A stretch of DNA of 64,000 bases from contig NZ_JAUDRZ010000026.1 in the NCBI RefSeq assembly GCF_030380735.1, positions 62,001-126,000 of the forward strand, written 5' to 3'. Shown piece after piece: positions 1 through 9,099 of the stretch. The notes under the pieces are model-generated. The model did not search any database, was not told the DNA's origin, and saw only the letters and a list, made by a program, of their open reading frames with translations. Made by a program: the position numbers and the translations under genes. Each line of letters opens with the position of its first letter. The first letter of the stretch is position 1. This DNA is from Rhizobium sp. S152. GTDB taxonomy: Bacteria; Pseudomonadota; Alphaproteobacteria; Rhizobiales; Rhizobiaceae.

Positions 1-1500
1 CTCGCGCTTGGTGACATTGCCGTTGCGGCAAAGCATCGGGATCAGCCAGCGCGGCTCTGCATTCTGCTTGCGGCCGACGGAGATCGAGAACCAGGTGCCG
101 GCGCCGAAATCGTCGCGCGGCCCCTTCTGGCTTGGCTCGCGCGGACCGTCCGAATATTCGCGCGGCTTGCGCTGGCCGCCCTGCAGGGTGATTTCGATCA
201 GTTCCTCGGGTGCGGACTGGTTGGCGCGGTAGAGGTTGACGAAGGCGGTGGCCAGCTTTTCGGCGCCGTGGGCGGACAGCAGGCGGGCGATCAGATCCTG
301 ATCTTCCTCGCGCAACGCTTCCTCGAAGATCGGATCGGCCAACAGACGCTCCTCGTCGCGCGCGATCACCTCGTCGGCCGACGGCGGCAATGCCCAAGCA
401 GCCGAGATGCCGGCATTGTCGAGCAGGCGCTCGGCCTTGCGGCGGGCACTAAGAGGCACGATGAGCGCGCTGACGCCCTTGCGGCCTGCGCGGCCGGTGC
501 GGCCGCTGCGATGAAGCAGGGTTTCCGGATTGGTCGGCAGGTCGGCATGAATGACGAGATCCAGCCCCGGCAGGTCGATGCCGCGGGCGGCGACGTCGGT
601 TGCGATGCAGACGCGGGCGCGCCCGTCGCGCATTGCCTGCAGCGCATGGCTGCGCTCGTTCTGCGTCAGTTCGCCGGAGAGCGCCACGACGTTGAAGTTG
701 CGATTGTGGAAACGTGCGGTCAGGTGGTTGACCGCCGCACGCGTCGAACAGAAGACGATCGCATTCGTCGCCTCGTAGTAGCGCAGCACGTTGATAATCG
801 CATTCTCGCGGTCGCTCGGGGCGACAGCCAGCGCGCGATACTCGATATCGACGTGCTGCTTCTCCTCGGTCGTCGTCGCGATGCGCACGGCGTTCTTCTG
901 GTAGCTCTTCGCGAGCTTGGCGATGGCAGCCGGCACAGTTGCCGAGAACATCAGCGTGCGGCGATCGTCCGGCGACGCCTCGAGGATGAATTCCAGGTCT
1001 TCGCGGAAGCCGAGATCGAGCATCTCGTCGGCCTCGTCGAGTACCACGGCCTTTAGCTCGGACATGTCGAGCGCGCGGCGGCGGATATGGTCGCAGAGGC
1101 GGCCAGGCGTGCCGACGACGATATGGGCGCCACGCTCAAGCGCGCGGCGCTCGCTGCGGATGTCCATGCCGCCGACACAGCTGACGATAACGGCGCCAGT
1201 CATCTCGTAGAGCCATTCGAGCTCGCGCTTGACCTGCAGCGCCAGTTCACGGGTCGGAGCGATCACCAGGGCAAGTGGTGCCGCGGCGGAGGCAAAGCGT
1301 TCCTCGTCGCCGAGAAGCGTCGGTGCCAGCGCCAGGCCGAAGGCCACCGTCTTGCCGGATCCGGTCTGTGCGGAAACGAGCGCGTCGGATGCGGCGAGCG
1401 CTGGATCGAGCATGGACTGTTGAACCGGCGTGAGCGAGTTGTAACCGCGCTTTGCCAACGCCTTGGCGATCGCCGGGACGACGCCGTTGAAATCTGTCAT
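1..1500 (-). CDS. deaD: DEAD-box ATP-dependent RNA helicase (DeaD/CsdA-like), 3' end cut by window edge
   Basis: Read from an ATG at 1498-1500 the frame stays open for 500 codons to the left edge, so the C-terminus is missing. Helicase motifs appear in order: a Q motif near residue 25 (SLTPVQQSM), Walker A AQTGSGKT near residue 44, PTRELA, DEAD in VVLDEADEML, SAT in LMFSATVP, and HRSGRTGRAG in the second RecA domain. The last visible part (RWLIPMLCRNGNVTKRE) resembles the DbpA-type RNA-binding domain that follows the helicase core in DeaD/CsdA. Such proteins unwind short RNA duplexes during ribosome assembly, mRNA decay or cold growth. The family is certain; the exact paralogue is inferred from the tail. 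It is followed on the same strand by nothing visible here; the cyclase gene ends 98 bases upstream. Confidence 0.93.
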   Translation of the reverse strand, partial: MTDFNGVVPAIAKALAKRGYNSLTPVQQSMLDPALAASDALVSAQTGSGKTVAFGLALAPTLLGDEERFASAAAPLALVIAPTRELALQVKRELEWLYEMTGAVIVSCVGGMDIRSERRALERGAHIVVGTPGRLCDHIRRRALDMSELKAVVLDEADEMLDLGFREDLEFILEASPDDRRTLMFSATVPAAIAKLAKSYQKNAVRIATTTEEKQHVDIEYRALAVAPSDRENAIINVLRYYEATNAIVFCSTRAAVNHLTARFHNRNFNVVALSGELTQNERSHALQAMRDGRARVCIATDVAARGIDLPGLDLVIHADLPTNPETLLHRSGRTGRAGRKGVSALIVPLSARRKAERLLDNAGISAAWALPPSADEVIARDEERLLADPIFEEALREEDQDLIARLLSAHGAEKLATAFVNLYRANQSAPEELIEITLQGGQRKPREYSDGPREPSQKGPRDDFGAGTWFSISVGRKQNAEPRWLIPMLCRNGNVTKRE

Positions 1501-1597
1501 CTGTCTGTCTTTCGGATTTTGCACGCGCATGCTGCGCCGTGGCCGGAACCAGCCGGCTGCGATGTTGCGCCGTCTCTACTTCGTCAGGCCGCAAATG

Positions 1598-3460
1598 TCA
1601 AAGCGGATGTCCACGCCAGAACCGGACCTCGATACTTTCCGCCCGGCCGCGAATTTTCGCGGTCTCCGGTCCTTCGAGAACGCCACGCGCGAGGACCCCC
1701 GCCCCCGCCTCGCCGCTCGCCTGCAACAAGGCGCTGCTGAGCGCGAGTTCGGCACCGTGCGCGGCGGCCACTTCCATCAGCCGGCTCGCGACGTTGACGG
1801 TGTCACCGGTCGCCGTGATCTGCTGCCGGGAGCCGGTGCCAAGCCGCGACGCGACCACGGGCCCGCAATGCGCTCCCACTTTGAAGCCGACCTTGCGTTC
1901 GGCAAGGCGCGGCTGCTCCGGCACCCATTTTCGCATCCGGTCGCACAGCCCGACGGCGCAGGCGACCGCGTTCGCCGCATCGCCGACACCCGGATGCGGC
2001 AGGCCGAAGAGAATCATCGCGCCGTCGCCCATGAAGCTGGTGATCGTGCCGCCATGTGACCGCGCCTCGCCGCTCACAAGCTCAAAGAAGCCACTGAGAA
2101 TCTCGCGCACTTCGCTCACGCCGATGGCCTCGCTGAGACCGGTGAAACCCGAGAGGTCGATGAACACGACACTGGCGTCCTGCCGTATCGGCTTGGCGAG
2201 AAAATCGGGATCGCGCGCCAGCCATTCACCCAATCCCGCCGCATCGACCCGCTGCAGGAGATCGCTCTGCGCCGCGAGCCTGGCGGCTTGCCGACGGTCG
2301 TTCCATAGCTCATAGGCGCCGAACAGGATCACTGCCGGCAGTGCCGCCGCGATCGGCAGCGCCGCGCTGAACCAATAGCCATGCGCGAATGCTGCCATGT
2401 TGAGACCTGCCCACGCCAGCACGATTGCCGCCATCGTGCCATATCCGACCGCGCTGCGCCGCCATGCCAGAAGAGCGATCAGCAGCACCGGGAGAACGAT
2501 TGCCGTCAGCGCGTCGAAGCTGCGGATGTTATAGTCGCGCACGATGCTGTCGCCGGCCACCAGATGGGCAATCGCGGTCGACATCACCTCGACACCTGGC
2601 AGCACTGGGTCGAACGGCGTCGGGAACACATCACCGCCGCCGGTAACCGTCGAGCCGATGACGACGACCTTGTCCTCCACCGCCGAGGTCGGCAGCTTTC
2701 CGTTCAGGACATCCGCGGCGCTGTAGGTGGAAATCGTGCCGCGCGGGCCGTAGAAGGTCAGAGGCAGCCGCTGGCCGCCATCAGTAGGCAGCCTGTGGTC
2801 GCCGAGCGCAAGTCCGCCGGGTGAAAACACCGGCTGGATCCCGAGCGCCAGCGATGCCGCGCGCAGTGGAAAGGATGCATCCACCCGCTTTTCGCCCCGC
2901 GAGATCATCGGGATGAATCGCGGCGTGCCGGTCTGGTCCGTCGCCACGTTGACGACGCCAATGGCGGCGGCATCGGCAAAGCGGGCGAGCGGCAGCAATA
3001 TCTCGCTGGCGGTTGGGATCGCCGCAAGCGGATCGTTGCCGTCACGGGTCACCGACTGGGTACTTTCCGGAAATACGCCCGCCGCGGCAATCACGCTCGG
3101 CACCTCCCGAAGCGCCGAGGCGAGCGCAATATCACCCTCCTCCGGCCCCGCATCGACAAGCAGCAGGTCGAGCGCCACCACCTTCGGCTTCAGCGCTGCG
3201 ATCGTCCGCACCAACCTGGCCAGCGTCGCGCGCGGCAGCGGATAGCCATTGATGGCAGCGGTGCGGTCATCGATGGCGACGATGCTGACGACACGAGGAG
3301 GCCGGCGCGCGCCGATCAGCGCGCTCCTGATATCTGTCAGCGACGCTTCCATCCTGTTGAGGAAACCGGAATTGCCGTCCACATGCACGTAGCCGAGGAA
3401 ACCGCCCCACAGGGCGGCCAGAACGAGCGCAGTGGTGACCAGGAATTGCCGTGGCGTCAT
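1598..3460 (-). CDS. CHASE2-domain class III adenylate/guanylate cyclase
   Basis: 620 residues. One N-terminal membrane helix (about 8-27) precedes a CHASE2 extracytoplasmic sensor domain (about 35-310), then three hydrophobic helices (about 315-390) and a cytoplasmic class III nucleotide cyclase domain (about 430-600). Both metal-binding Asp positions are present (FIDLSGFTG and MGDGAMILFG), as is the transition-state pair in TVNVASRL. The residue usually Lys before the second Asp motif (KFIGD type) is Ser here (TSFMGD), so base recognition may differ from a standard adenylate cyclase. It starts 6 bases after the stop of the FecR gene, a two-gene operon that pairs two periplasm-facing proteins. 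Product (cAMP or cGMP) and signal are not visible from sequence. Confidence 0.9.
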   Translation of the reverse strand: MTPRQFLVTTALVLAALWGGFLGYVHVDGNSGFLNRMEASLTDIRSALIGARRPPRVVSIVAIDDRTAAINGYPLPRATLARLVRTIAALKPKVVALDLLLVDAGPEEGDIALASALREVPSVIAAAGVFPESTQSVTRDGNDPLAAIPTASEILLPLARFADAAAIGVVNVATDQTGTPRFIPMISRGEKRVDASFPLRAASLALGIQPVFSPGGLALGDHRLPTDGGQRLPLTFYGPRGTISTYSAADVLNGKLPTSAVEDKVVVIGSTVTGGGDVFPTPFDPVLPGVEVMSTAIAHLVAGDSIVRDYNIRSFDALTAIVLPVLLIALLAWRRSAVGYGTMAAIVLAWAGLNMAAFAHGYWFSAALPIAAALPAVILFGAYELWNDRRQAARLAAQSDLLQRVDAAGLGEWLARDPDFLAKPIRQDASVVFIDLSGFTGLSEAIGVSEVREILSGFFELVSGEARSHGGTITSFMGDGAMILFGLPHPGVGDAANAVACAVGLCDRMRKWVPEQPRLAERKVGFKVGAHCGPVVASRLGTGSRQQITATGDTVNVASRLMEVAAAHGAELALSSALLQASGEAGAGVLARGVLEGPETAKIRGRAESIEVRFWRGHPL

Positions 3461-3466
3461 CGTCGC

Positions 3467-4000
3467 CTACTGGCCGAGGCGGGCAAGGAGTGCTGCCGCG
3501 CGTGGCCGCGGCCAGCGCTTGACAGTGAGCGGCTCGCTGCCGCGCGTCACATCCACACCCTCGCCGACCGAGAGCACGACCGTTTGCCGCCCCGTGGACC
3601 GCCCAACGGCGACGCGCCCGCGCACGACAAAGACCGAGGTCGTTCCGTTCTTGACGTCGACGGCCCAGCGCGTGCCGCGCACCGCGGCGATCGCCTGCGG
3701 TGTCACCACTTGGAAACCTCCCGGCCGCCTGCCGCTGTCGACATCGACGAGAACGGCCTTGTTTCTCAGCGACACCGCATCCGCCTGCCCGTCGCCGTTA
3801 TTGTCGATGAGATTGAACCGAGCGCCTCCCTCGGCCGTGACGGTTACCCCGTCGGCGCAACGCATGATCTGCCGCGACGTACCCCGCACCCGCTCCATCG
3901 CGCAGCCGGCCGACTGAGCCTGCGACGCTGCAGGAAACATCACGCATGTCGCGGCGATGATTGCGGAAAGCGCAAGAAGGCCGTTGCGGATCCTGAACAT
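3467..4000 (-). CDS. FecR-domain periplasmic protein
   Basis: 177 residues from an ATG at 3998-4000 that has a GGGGGAT ribosome-binding site 7-8 bases upstream; a longer frame reaches 4060 but lacks such a site. Residues 1-27 form a signal peptide (hydrophobic run ending PAASQAQS). The remainder has the FecR-like beta-rich pattern: RFNLIDNNGDG, VDVDSGRRPGGFQVVTPQAIAAVRGTRWAVDV and VGEGVDVTRG. The canonical FecR motif (TP.A...VRGT.W.V) is clear. Here it does not accompany an ECF sigma factor but a CHASE2 cyclase directly downstream, so it may bind the CHASE2 domain or the cell wall in the periplasm. That partnership is inferred only from the 6-base spacing. Confidence 0.82.
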   Translation of the reverse strand: MFRIRNGLLALSAIIAATCVMFPAASQAQSAGCAMERVRGTSRQIMRCADGVTVTAEGGARFNLIDNNGDGQADAVSLRNKAVLVDVDSGRRPGGFQVVTPQAIAAVRGTRWAVDVKNGTTSVFVVRGRVAVGRSTGRQTVVLSVGEGVDVTRGSEPLTVKRWPRPRAAALLARLGQ

Positions 4001-4262
4001 ATCGATATCCCCCGTACCGCGCGACGCGGCGCAACCACCATACTCCGATTGCTGCCGCACGCCTGAAAAAAGTCAACGCCAAATTGCTGGTGAGTTTTTC
4101 TTGCCTACAATTGCATTTTCCATCGGCAGATGCGGCCCTCTACCCAGGGGCGCACAAATGAAAAAATACAACACTAATAAACATTTAGCGAATATTTAAG
4201 CAAGATCCGCCATTGTTGCCAACATTCATTTTCACCGAGGAATAGCTGTCGAGGTTTTGCCA

Positions 4263-5966
4263 ATGGTTGGAATTCTATCAAGCATGGGCTCGTCCAAAAG
4301 TGCCGTGCTGGACGCATTGAACAAGTCGCAGGCCATCATCGAATTCGACCTTACGGGTAAAATTCTGACGGCCAACGAGAATTTCTGCAAAGCGGTCGGT
4401 TACGACCTGCGCGAAATCGTCGAGCAGCATCACCGGATGTTCGTAGAGCCTGCCGAGGCAAACTCGAAAGACTATGCCGATTTCTGGAAACGTCTTGGCG
4501 AGGGTCAACACGATCAAGGTCAGTACAAGCGCATCGCCAAGGGCGGTCGTGAGATCTGGATCGAAGCGACCTACAATCCGATCTTCCGCGGCAGGAAACC
4601 GTTCAAGGTCGTAAAATTCGCGACGGATATCACTGCGGCAAAGAAGCAGGCCGCCGAAGACAAGGGCAAGCTCGAGGCTCTCTCCCGCGCCCAGGCCGTG
4701 ATCGAGTTCACGCCGGACGGCCACATTATCACGGCCAACGAGAACTTCCTCGCGGCGCTCGGCTATTCTCTGAACGAGATCATAGGCAAGCATCATTCGA
4801 TGTTCTGCGAGGGTGATTACAGCCGCACGCCCGCCTACAAGGCGTTCTGGGCCGATCTCGCCGCCGGGAAGTTCGTTGCCGATCAGTTCAAGCGAATCGC
4901 CAAGGGCGGCCGCGAGATCTACATCCAAGCGTCCTACAATCCGATCCTCGACGACTCCGGTCGCGTGTTCAAGGTGGTGAAGTTCGCCACCGACGTGACC
5001 GAGCGCATGAAGGTCGTCAACGATCTCGGCGCCGGCCTCGCCCGCCTCTCCGAGTGCAACATCCGCCAGACGATCGACGAGCCCTTCGTCGGCGAATTCG
5101 AGAGCCTGCGCCGCGACTTCAACACCTCGATCGGCGCGTTCCAGGCGACGCTCGTCAAGGTGCTGCAGCAGACCAACGCCCTAAACGGCAACAGCCAGGA
5201 AATGCGTCAGGCGGCCGAACAGCTTTCCGAGCGGACCAAGGAGCAAGCGGTCTCGCTCGAGGAGACGTCGGCGGCGCTGGAACTGGTGACGGCGACGGTC
5301 AAATCCTCCACTGAGAATACGCAGGAAACCCGCAAGCTCGTACAAAACGCCCGCGCTTCCGCCTCCTCCTCCGCATCGGTGGTTCGTGAAACCATCACTG
5401 CGATGCAGCGGATCGCTTCGGCGTCTAGGGAGATCGGCCAGATTATCAGCGTCATTGATGAGATCGCCTTCCAGACCAATCTTCTGGCACTCAACGCCGG
5501 TGTGGAAGCCGCCCGCGCGGGCGAGGCTGGCAAAGGCTTCGCCGTCGTCGCCCAGGAGGTGCGTGAGTTGGCGCAGCGTTCCGCCAAGGCGGCCAAGGAG
5601 ATCAAGGGTTTGATCGAGAATTCCGGCAAGGAAGTGAATGAAGGCGTCCGCCTTGTCGATGCCACCGGATCGGCGCTGAACGAGATCGAGACTTACGTCG
5701 AATCCATCGACACGAACATGACGGCGCTTGCAACCGCAGCAGCGGAGCAGTCGACCGGTCTCTCGGAGATCAACCACGCCGTCTCGCAGATCGATCGGAT
5801 GACGCAGCAGAACGCGGGCATGGTGGAGCGCACCACCGGGATCAGCTCGGAGCTTGCGGCGGGCGCCGCCCTGCTTGCCGAACTGGTCAACCACTTCAAG
5901 CTCAACCGGCGCAGCGCGATCCGCGAACAAGCTGGGGCGACGCCGCGGCAGCAACACGCCGCGTAG
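4263..5966 (+). CDS. Soluble methyl-accepting chemotaxis protein with two PAS domains
   Basis: 567 residues from the ATG at 4263 (an in-frame TTG lies two codons earlier; GAGG lies about 10 bases upstream). No membrane segment is visible. Two tandem PAS domains (about 10-120 and 130-240) share the sequence ITANENF and the block KRIAKGGREI.I.A.YNPI, so they arose by duplication. The MCP signalling hairpin spans about 290-545, with the conserved tip around EIAFQTNLLALNAGVEAARAG and flanking Glu/Gln-rich methylation helices. It would signal to CheA/CheW from the cytoplasm, probably sensing redox, oxygen or a small ligand through PAS. It lacks a C-terminal CheR-tethering pentapeptide. A near-CtrA box (TTAG-N7-TTAA, 4185-4199) lies upstream. 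It is monocistronic with its own terminator. Confidence 0.92.
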   Translation: MVGILSSMGSSKSAVLDALNKSQAIIEFDLTGKILTANENFCKAVGYDLREIVEQHHRMFVEPAEANSKDYADFWKRLGEGQHDQGQYKRIAKGGREIWIEATYNPIFRGRKPFKVVKFATDITAAKKQAAEDKGKLEALSRAQAVIEFTPDGHIITANENFLAALGYSLNEIIGKHHSMFCEGDYSRTPAYKAFWADLAAGKFVADQFKRIAKGGREIYIQASYNPILDDSGRVFKVVKFATDVTERMKVVNDLGAGLARLSECNIRQTIDEPFVGEFESLRRDFNTSIGAFQATLVKVLQQTNALNGNSQEMRQAAEQLSERTKEQAVSLEETSAALELVTATVKSSTENTQETRKLVQNARASASSSASVVRETITAMQRIASASREIGQIISVIDEIAFQTNLLALNAGVEAARAGEAGKGFAVVAQEVRELAQRSAKAAKEIKGLIENSGKEVNEGVRLVDATGSALNEIETYVESIDTNMTALATAAAEQSTGLSEINHAVSQIDRMTQQNAGMVERTTGISSELAAGAALLAELVNHFKLNRRSAIREQAGATPRQQHAA

Positions 5967-5990
5967 CCGCTCAATCCGGATCAAACGATG

Positions 5991-6026
5991 AGGGCCACCG
6001 TCATAGCCATGACGGTGGCCCTTTTC
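5991..6026 (+). terminator. Rho-independent terminator after the chemoreceptor gene
   Basis: GGGCCACCGTCAT pairs with ATGACGGTGGCCC around a short loop and is followed by TTTTC. It lies 24 bases after the chemoreceptor stop codon. Confidence 0.9.
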
Positions 6027-6059
6027 ATTTCGACTTTTGGCATTTGGCCCGAGAAGATT

Positions 6060-6524
6060 TCATCCCTCGACGAAACGCGCCATCTGCTCCAGTGTGATGC
6101 TGCAGCCGACCTCGTTGTCTTCGAGGCGGATACCCGATGGGATGTTTTCGCAGGTCATGGTCACGACCGTGCCGCCGGGAACCGTCTTCAGGACAGAACT
6201 CACGGTCATCTCGCCGGCAAAGCCGGGATCGTCGGATTGGAACTCGGTCGCCCATACGACCAGCTCATCGGGCACCAGCCGTGAGAACCGGCCCTCGAAG
6301 GTATCGGCATCCGCCGAGGTTTTGCCCTGCGCGTCGGCATCCGCATAGACAAGCGACATGCTGAAGCGTCCGCCTTCATGCGGCTCGAAATCATGCACTA
6401 TCCCGCGCATGGAACCCGGCGGCAGCCATTTTGAAACGGCCCAGGGATCGAGGAATGCCGCGTAGACCGCCTCCCTTGGAGCGCGGATCATTTTCGATAC
6501 CGTCGTGCTGCGTTCACTACCCAT
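6060..6524 (-). CDS. SRPBCC (AHSA1/START-like) family protein
   Basis: 154 residues starting at the ATG at 6522-6524 (MGSERSTTVSK); a longer frame reaches 6572 without better support. The pattern of an AHSA1-type SRPBCC protein is present: the N-terminal strand TVSKMIRAPREAVYAAFLDPWAVSKWLPP, the central HDFEPHEGGRFSM and the C-terminal helix ITLEQMARFVEG. These small cytoplasmic proteins form a deep hydrophobic cavity for a ligand; no reaction can be named. It stands alone between the chemoreceptor and pyrG, and no strong ribosome-binding site is seen. Confidence 0.82.
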   Translation of the reverse strand: MGSERSTTVSKMIRAPREAVYAAFLDPWAVSKWLPPGSMRGIVHDFEPHEGGRFSMSLVYADADAQGKTSADADTFEGRFSRLVPDELVVWATEFQSDDPGFAGEMTVSSVLKTVPGGTVVTMTCENIPSGIRLEDNEVGCSITLEQMARFVEG

Positions 6525-6601
6525 CAAAAGACAAGCTAGAAGGTGCCGCTGAAAATTCAAACGCAAGGCCAAGGAAATCGTGCCGCCGCGGCTGCCGTCA
6601 C

Positions 6602-6636
6602 CCCAAAAAGAAAACCCCGCAGCGTGAACTGCGGGG
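6602..6636 (-). terminator. Rho-independent terminator of pyrG
   Basis: On the minus strand CCCCGCAGTTCACGCTGCGGGG forms an 8-9 bp stem (6615-6636) followed by TTTTCTTTTT (6602-6614), 28 bases after the pyrG stop. Confidence 0.88.
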
Positions 6637-6664
6637 CGCCTTCATTCAGATAGTACGTGACGGC

Positions 6665-8293
6665 TCAAACCAAACGGCTCTGCTCGGTCGCGGCCTCGAT
6701 GAAGCTCTTGAACAGCGGATGCGGATCGAGCGGACGGCTCTTCAGTTCCGGGTGGTACTGCACGCCGATGAACCACGGATGATCGGGATACTCGATCGTC
6801 TCAGGCAGCACGCCGTCGGGCGACATGCCGGAGAAGACGAGGCCGCAGTTTTCCAGCCGGTCCTTGTAGTCGACGTTGACTTCGTAGCGATGACGGTGAC
6901 GCTCAGAGATATCCGTCGAGCCGTAGATATCCGCGATCTTCGTGTCCTTCTTCAGCGCCGCCTTGTAGGCGCCGAGGCGCATCGTGCCGCCGAGGTCGCC
7001 GGCTGCGTTGCGCTTCTCGAGTTCGTTGCCCTTGACCCACTCGGTCATCAGGCCGACGACCGGCTCATCGGTCTTGCCGAATTCGGTCGACGAGGCCTTC
7101 TCGATGCCGGCGAGATGGCGGGCCGCTTCCACGACTGCCATCTGCATACCGAAGCAGATGCCGAAATACGGAACGTTGCGCTCGCGGGCGAACTGCGCGG
7201 CGAGGATCTTGCCTTCCGAGCCACGCTCGCCGAAGCCACCGGGCACGAGAATGCCGTGCACCTTCTCGAGATACGGAGCCGGATCTTCCTTTTCGAAGAC
7301 TTCCGATTCGATCCACTCGAGATTGACCTTCACCCGGTTGGCGATGCCACCGTGGTGCAGCGCCTCGATCAGCGACTTGTAGGCGTCCTTGAGGCCGGTG
7401 TACTTGCCGACGATCGCGATCGTGACCTCGCCCTCGGGCGTGCGGATACGGTTGCAGACCTCTTCCCAGGGATCAAGACGCGGCTTCGGAGCCGGCTCGA
7501 TGCCGAAGGCGGCAAGAACCTCGTTGTCGAGGCCTTCCTTGTGGTAGGCGATCGGCACGTCGTAGATATTGCCGACGTCGAGCGCCTGGATGACGGCGGA
7601 TTCGCGCACGTTGCAGAACAGCGAGAGTTTGCGGCGCTCTGCTTCCGGAATTTCGCGATCGGCGCGAACCAGCAGGATGTCGGGGTGAATGCCGAGCGCC
7701 TGCAGTTCCTTGACGGAGTGCTGCGTCGGCTTGGTCTTCAGTTCGCCGGCGGCTGGGATGTAGGGCATCAGCGTCAGGTGGACGTAGACGGCGGTACCAC
7801 GCGGCAGGTCGTTGCCGAGCTGGCGGATCGCTTCCATGAACGGCATCGCCTCGATATCGCCGACCGTGCCGCCGATCTCGCAGATGACGAAGTCGTAGTC
7901 GTCATTGCCTTCGGTGACGAAGTCCTTGATCTCGTTGGTGACGTGCGGGATCACCTGGACGGTCGCGCCCAGATAGTCGCCGCGGCGTTCCTTGTCTATG
8001 ATGTTCTTGTAGATGCGGCCGGTGGTGATGTTGTCGGTCTTGGTCGCCGAGCGCCCCGTGAAGCGTTCGTAGTGGCCGAGATCGAGATCGGTTTCCGCGC
8101 CGTCGTCGGTGACGAAGACTTCGCCGTGCTGGGTCGGGCTCATCGTGCCCGGGTCCACGTTCAGATAGGGGTCGAGCTTGCGTAGCCGCACCCGATAACC
8201 ACGGGCCTGCAGCAACGCTCCGAGAGCCGCGGCCGCAATTCCTTTACCGAGTGAGGAAACCACGCCGCCAGTGATGAATACATATCGCGCCAT
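6665..8293 (-). CDS. pyrG: CTP synthase
   Basis: 542 residues from the ATG at 8291-8293 (MARYVFITGGVVSSLGKG), the usual N-terminus of the family. It converts UTP, ATP and glutamine to CTP. The N-terminal synthetase domain carries the P-loop-like GGVVSSLGKG and CEIGGTVGDIE; the C-terminal class I glutamine amidotransferase domain has the nucleophile Cys in FGICFGMQ and the His/Glu pair in YHPELKSRP. Length is typical. It lies downstream of secG and tpiA on the same strand but has its own leader holding a long inverted repeat (8331-8363) and its own terminator. Confidence 0.98.
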   Translation of the reverse strand: MARYVFITGGVVSSLGKGIAAAALGALLQARGYRVRLRKLDPYLNVDPGTMSPTQHGEVFVTDDGAETDLDLGHYERFTGRSATKTDNITTGRIYKNIIDKERRGDYLGATVQVIPHVTNEIKDFVTEGNDDYDFVICEIGGTVGDIEAMPFMEAIRQLGNDLPRGTAVYVHLTLMPYIPAAGELKTKPTQHSVKELQALGIHPDILLVRADREIPEAERRKLSLFCNVRESAVIQALDVGNIYDVPIAYHKEGLDNEVLAAFGIEPAPKPRLDPWEEVCNRIRTPEGEVTIAIVGKYTGLKDAYKSLIEALHHGGIANRVKVNLEWIESEVFEKEDPAPYLEKVHGILVPGGFGERGSEGKILAAQFARERNVPYFGICFGMQMAVVEAARHLAGIEKASSTEFGKTDEPVVGLMTEWVKGNELEKRNAAGDLGGTMRLGAYKAALKKDTKIADIYGSTDISERHRHRYEVNVDYKDRLENCGLVFSGMSPDGVLPETIEYPDHPWFIGVQYHPELKSRPLDPHPLFKSFIEAATEQSRLV

Positions 8294-8330
8294 GGGAGCC
8301 ACCGGATACCTTTTCAAAAACGATTCCACC

Positions 8331-8363
8331 AGCCCTAAAATTCATTTCCGGAATTTTAGGGCT
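8331..8363. repeat. Perfect 13-bp inverted repeat in the pyrG leader
   Basis: AGCCCTAAAATTC (8331-8343) and its exact complement GAATTTTAGGGCT (8351-8363) flank a 7-base loop. It begins 38 bases upstream of the pyrG start codon and lies after the secG terminator, so it is in the pyrG promoter or 5' leader. It may be an operator or an RNA hairpin. On the pyrG strand no T-run follows it, so it is not a standard terminator in that direction. Confidence 0.75.
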
Positions 8364-8424
8364 TTAATTTTCACAGCATTCTCTCAGGCATCGTCGATGC
8401 GCGCGCTGTGACAAGGAATCTGAA

Positions 8425-8458
8425 CAAAAGAAAACCGGCAGACCCTGGGGCCTGCCGG
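8425..8458 (-). terminator. Rho-independent terminator of secG
   Basis: CCGGCAG pairs with CTGCCGG (8435-8458, short mismatched loop) and on the minus strand is followed by TTTTCTTTTG. It lies 20 bases after the secG stop. Confidence 0.88.
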
Positions 8459-8477
8459 CGGTTATGTTTTCGGCCTC

Positions 8478-8993
8478 TTACTGCCCGCTGGGGACAGTGG
8501 CCGGAGCCGGAGCGGCAGGCGTCGTCGCCTGCGGAGCTGCCGGAGCAGTTTCAGTCGTCGGTGCCGGTGCTGCCGGGGCTGCGGGAGCCGTAGCGGCAGG
8601 TGCAGCCGGCGCGGTGGCGGCAGGTGCTTCGCCGCCGGTCGGTACGCCGTTGCCGGCGGGGGCCGCGGGTGCTGCCGGAGCGGCCGCGCCGTTCTGGCCG
8701 CCGAGCGAATCGAGAATGCCGTTGCCCTGCCCGCTCGTTGCCGGAATGCGGTTCAGGATGTCCGTCGGACGGCTCTCGTAGCGGTTCAGGATGCCGAGGC
8801 CGAGTGAGGTGATGAAGAACAGCGCCGCCAGGATGGCGGTGGTGCGCGTCAGCGCATTGGCCGTGCCGCGTGCGGACATGAAGCCCGAACCGCCGCCGAT
8901 GCCGAGACCGCCGCCTTCCGAGCGCTGGATGAGCACGACGCCGACAAGCGCCAGCACGATCATGAGATGAATGACAATCAATACGGTCTGCAT
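8478..8993 (-). CDS. secG: Preprotein translocase subunit SecG
   Basis: 171 residues from the ATG at 8991-8993 (MQTVLIVIHLMIVLALVGVVL); an upstream in-frame ATG at 9011 is less likely because the family begins at MQT. Two membrane helices (about 3-22 and 53-73) flank the conserved SEGGGLGIGGGSGFMSARGTAN loop. SecG joins SecYE to promote protein export across the inner membrane. The last 70 residues are an Ala/Pro-rich low-complexity tail, common in rhizobial SecG. It is downstream of tpiA, spaced by 106 bases. Confidence 0.95.
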   Translation of the reverse strand: MQTVLIVIHLMIVLALVGVVLIQRSEGGGLGIGGGSGFMSARGTANALTRTTAILAALFFITSLGLGILNRYESRPTDILNRIPATSGQGNGILDSLGGQNGAAAPAAPAAPAGNGVPTGGEAPAATAPAAPAATAPAAPAAPAPTTETAPAAPQATTPAAPAPATVPSGQ

Positions 8994-9099
8994 GGGTCCA
9001 GTCCTGCCCACGCGACGCGGGCATCAAAGTAAAATTCTGGCGCTCTTTACATGAGGTGATCGGCTATTCCAAGCCCTTCGGCCCGGAATATACACGCCT

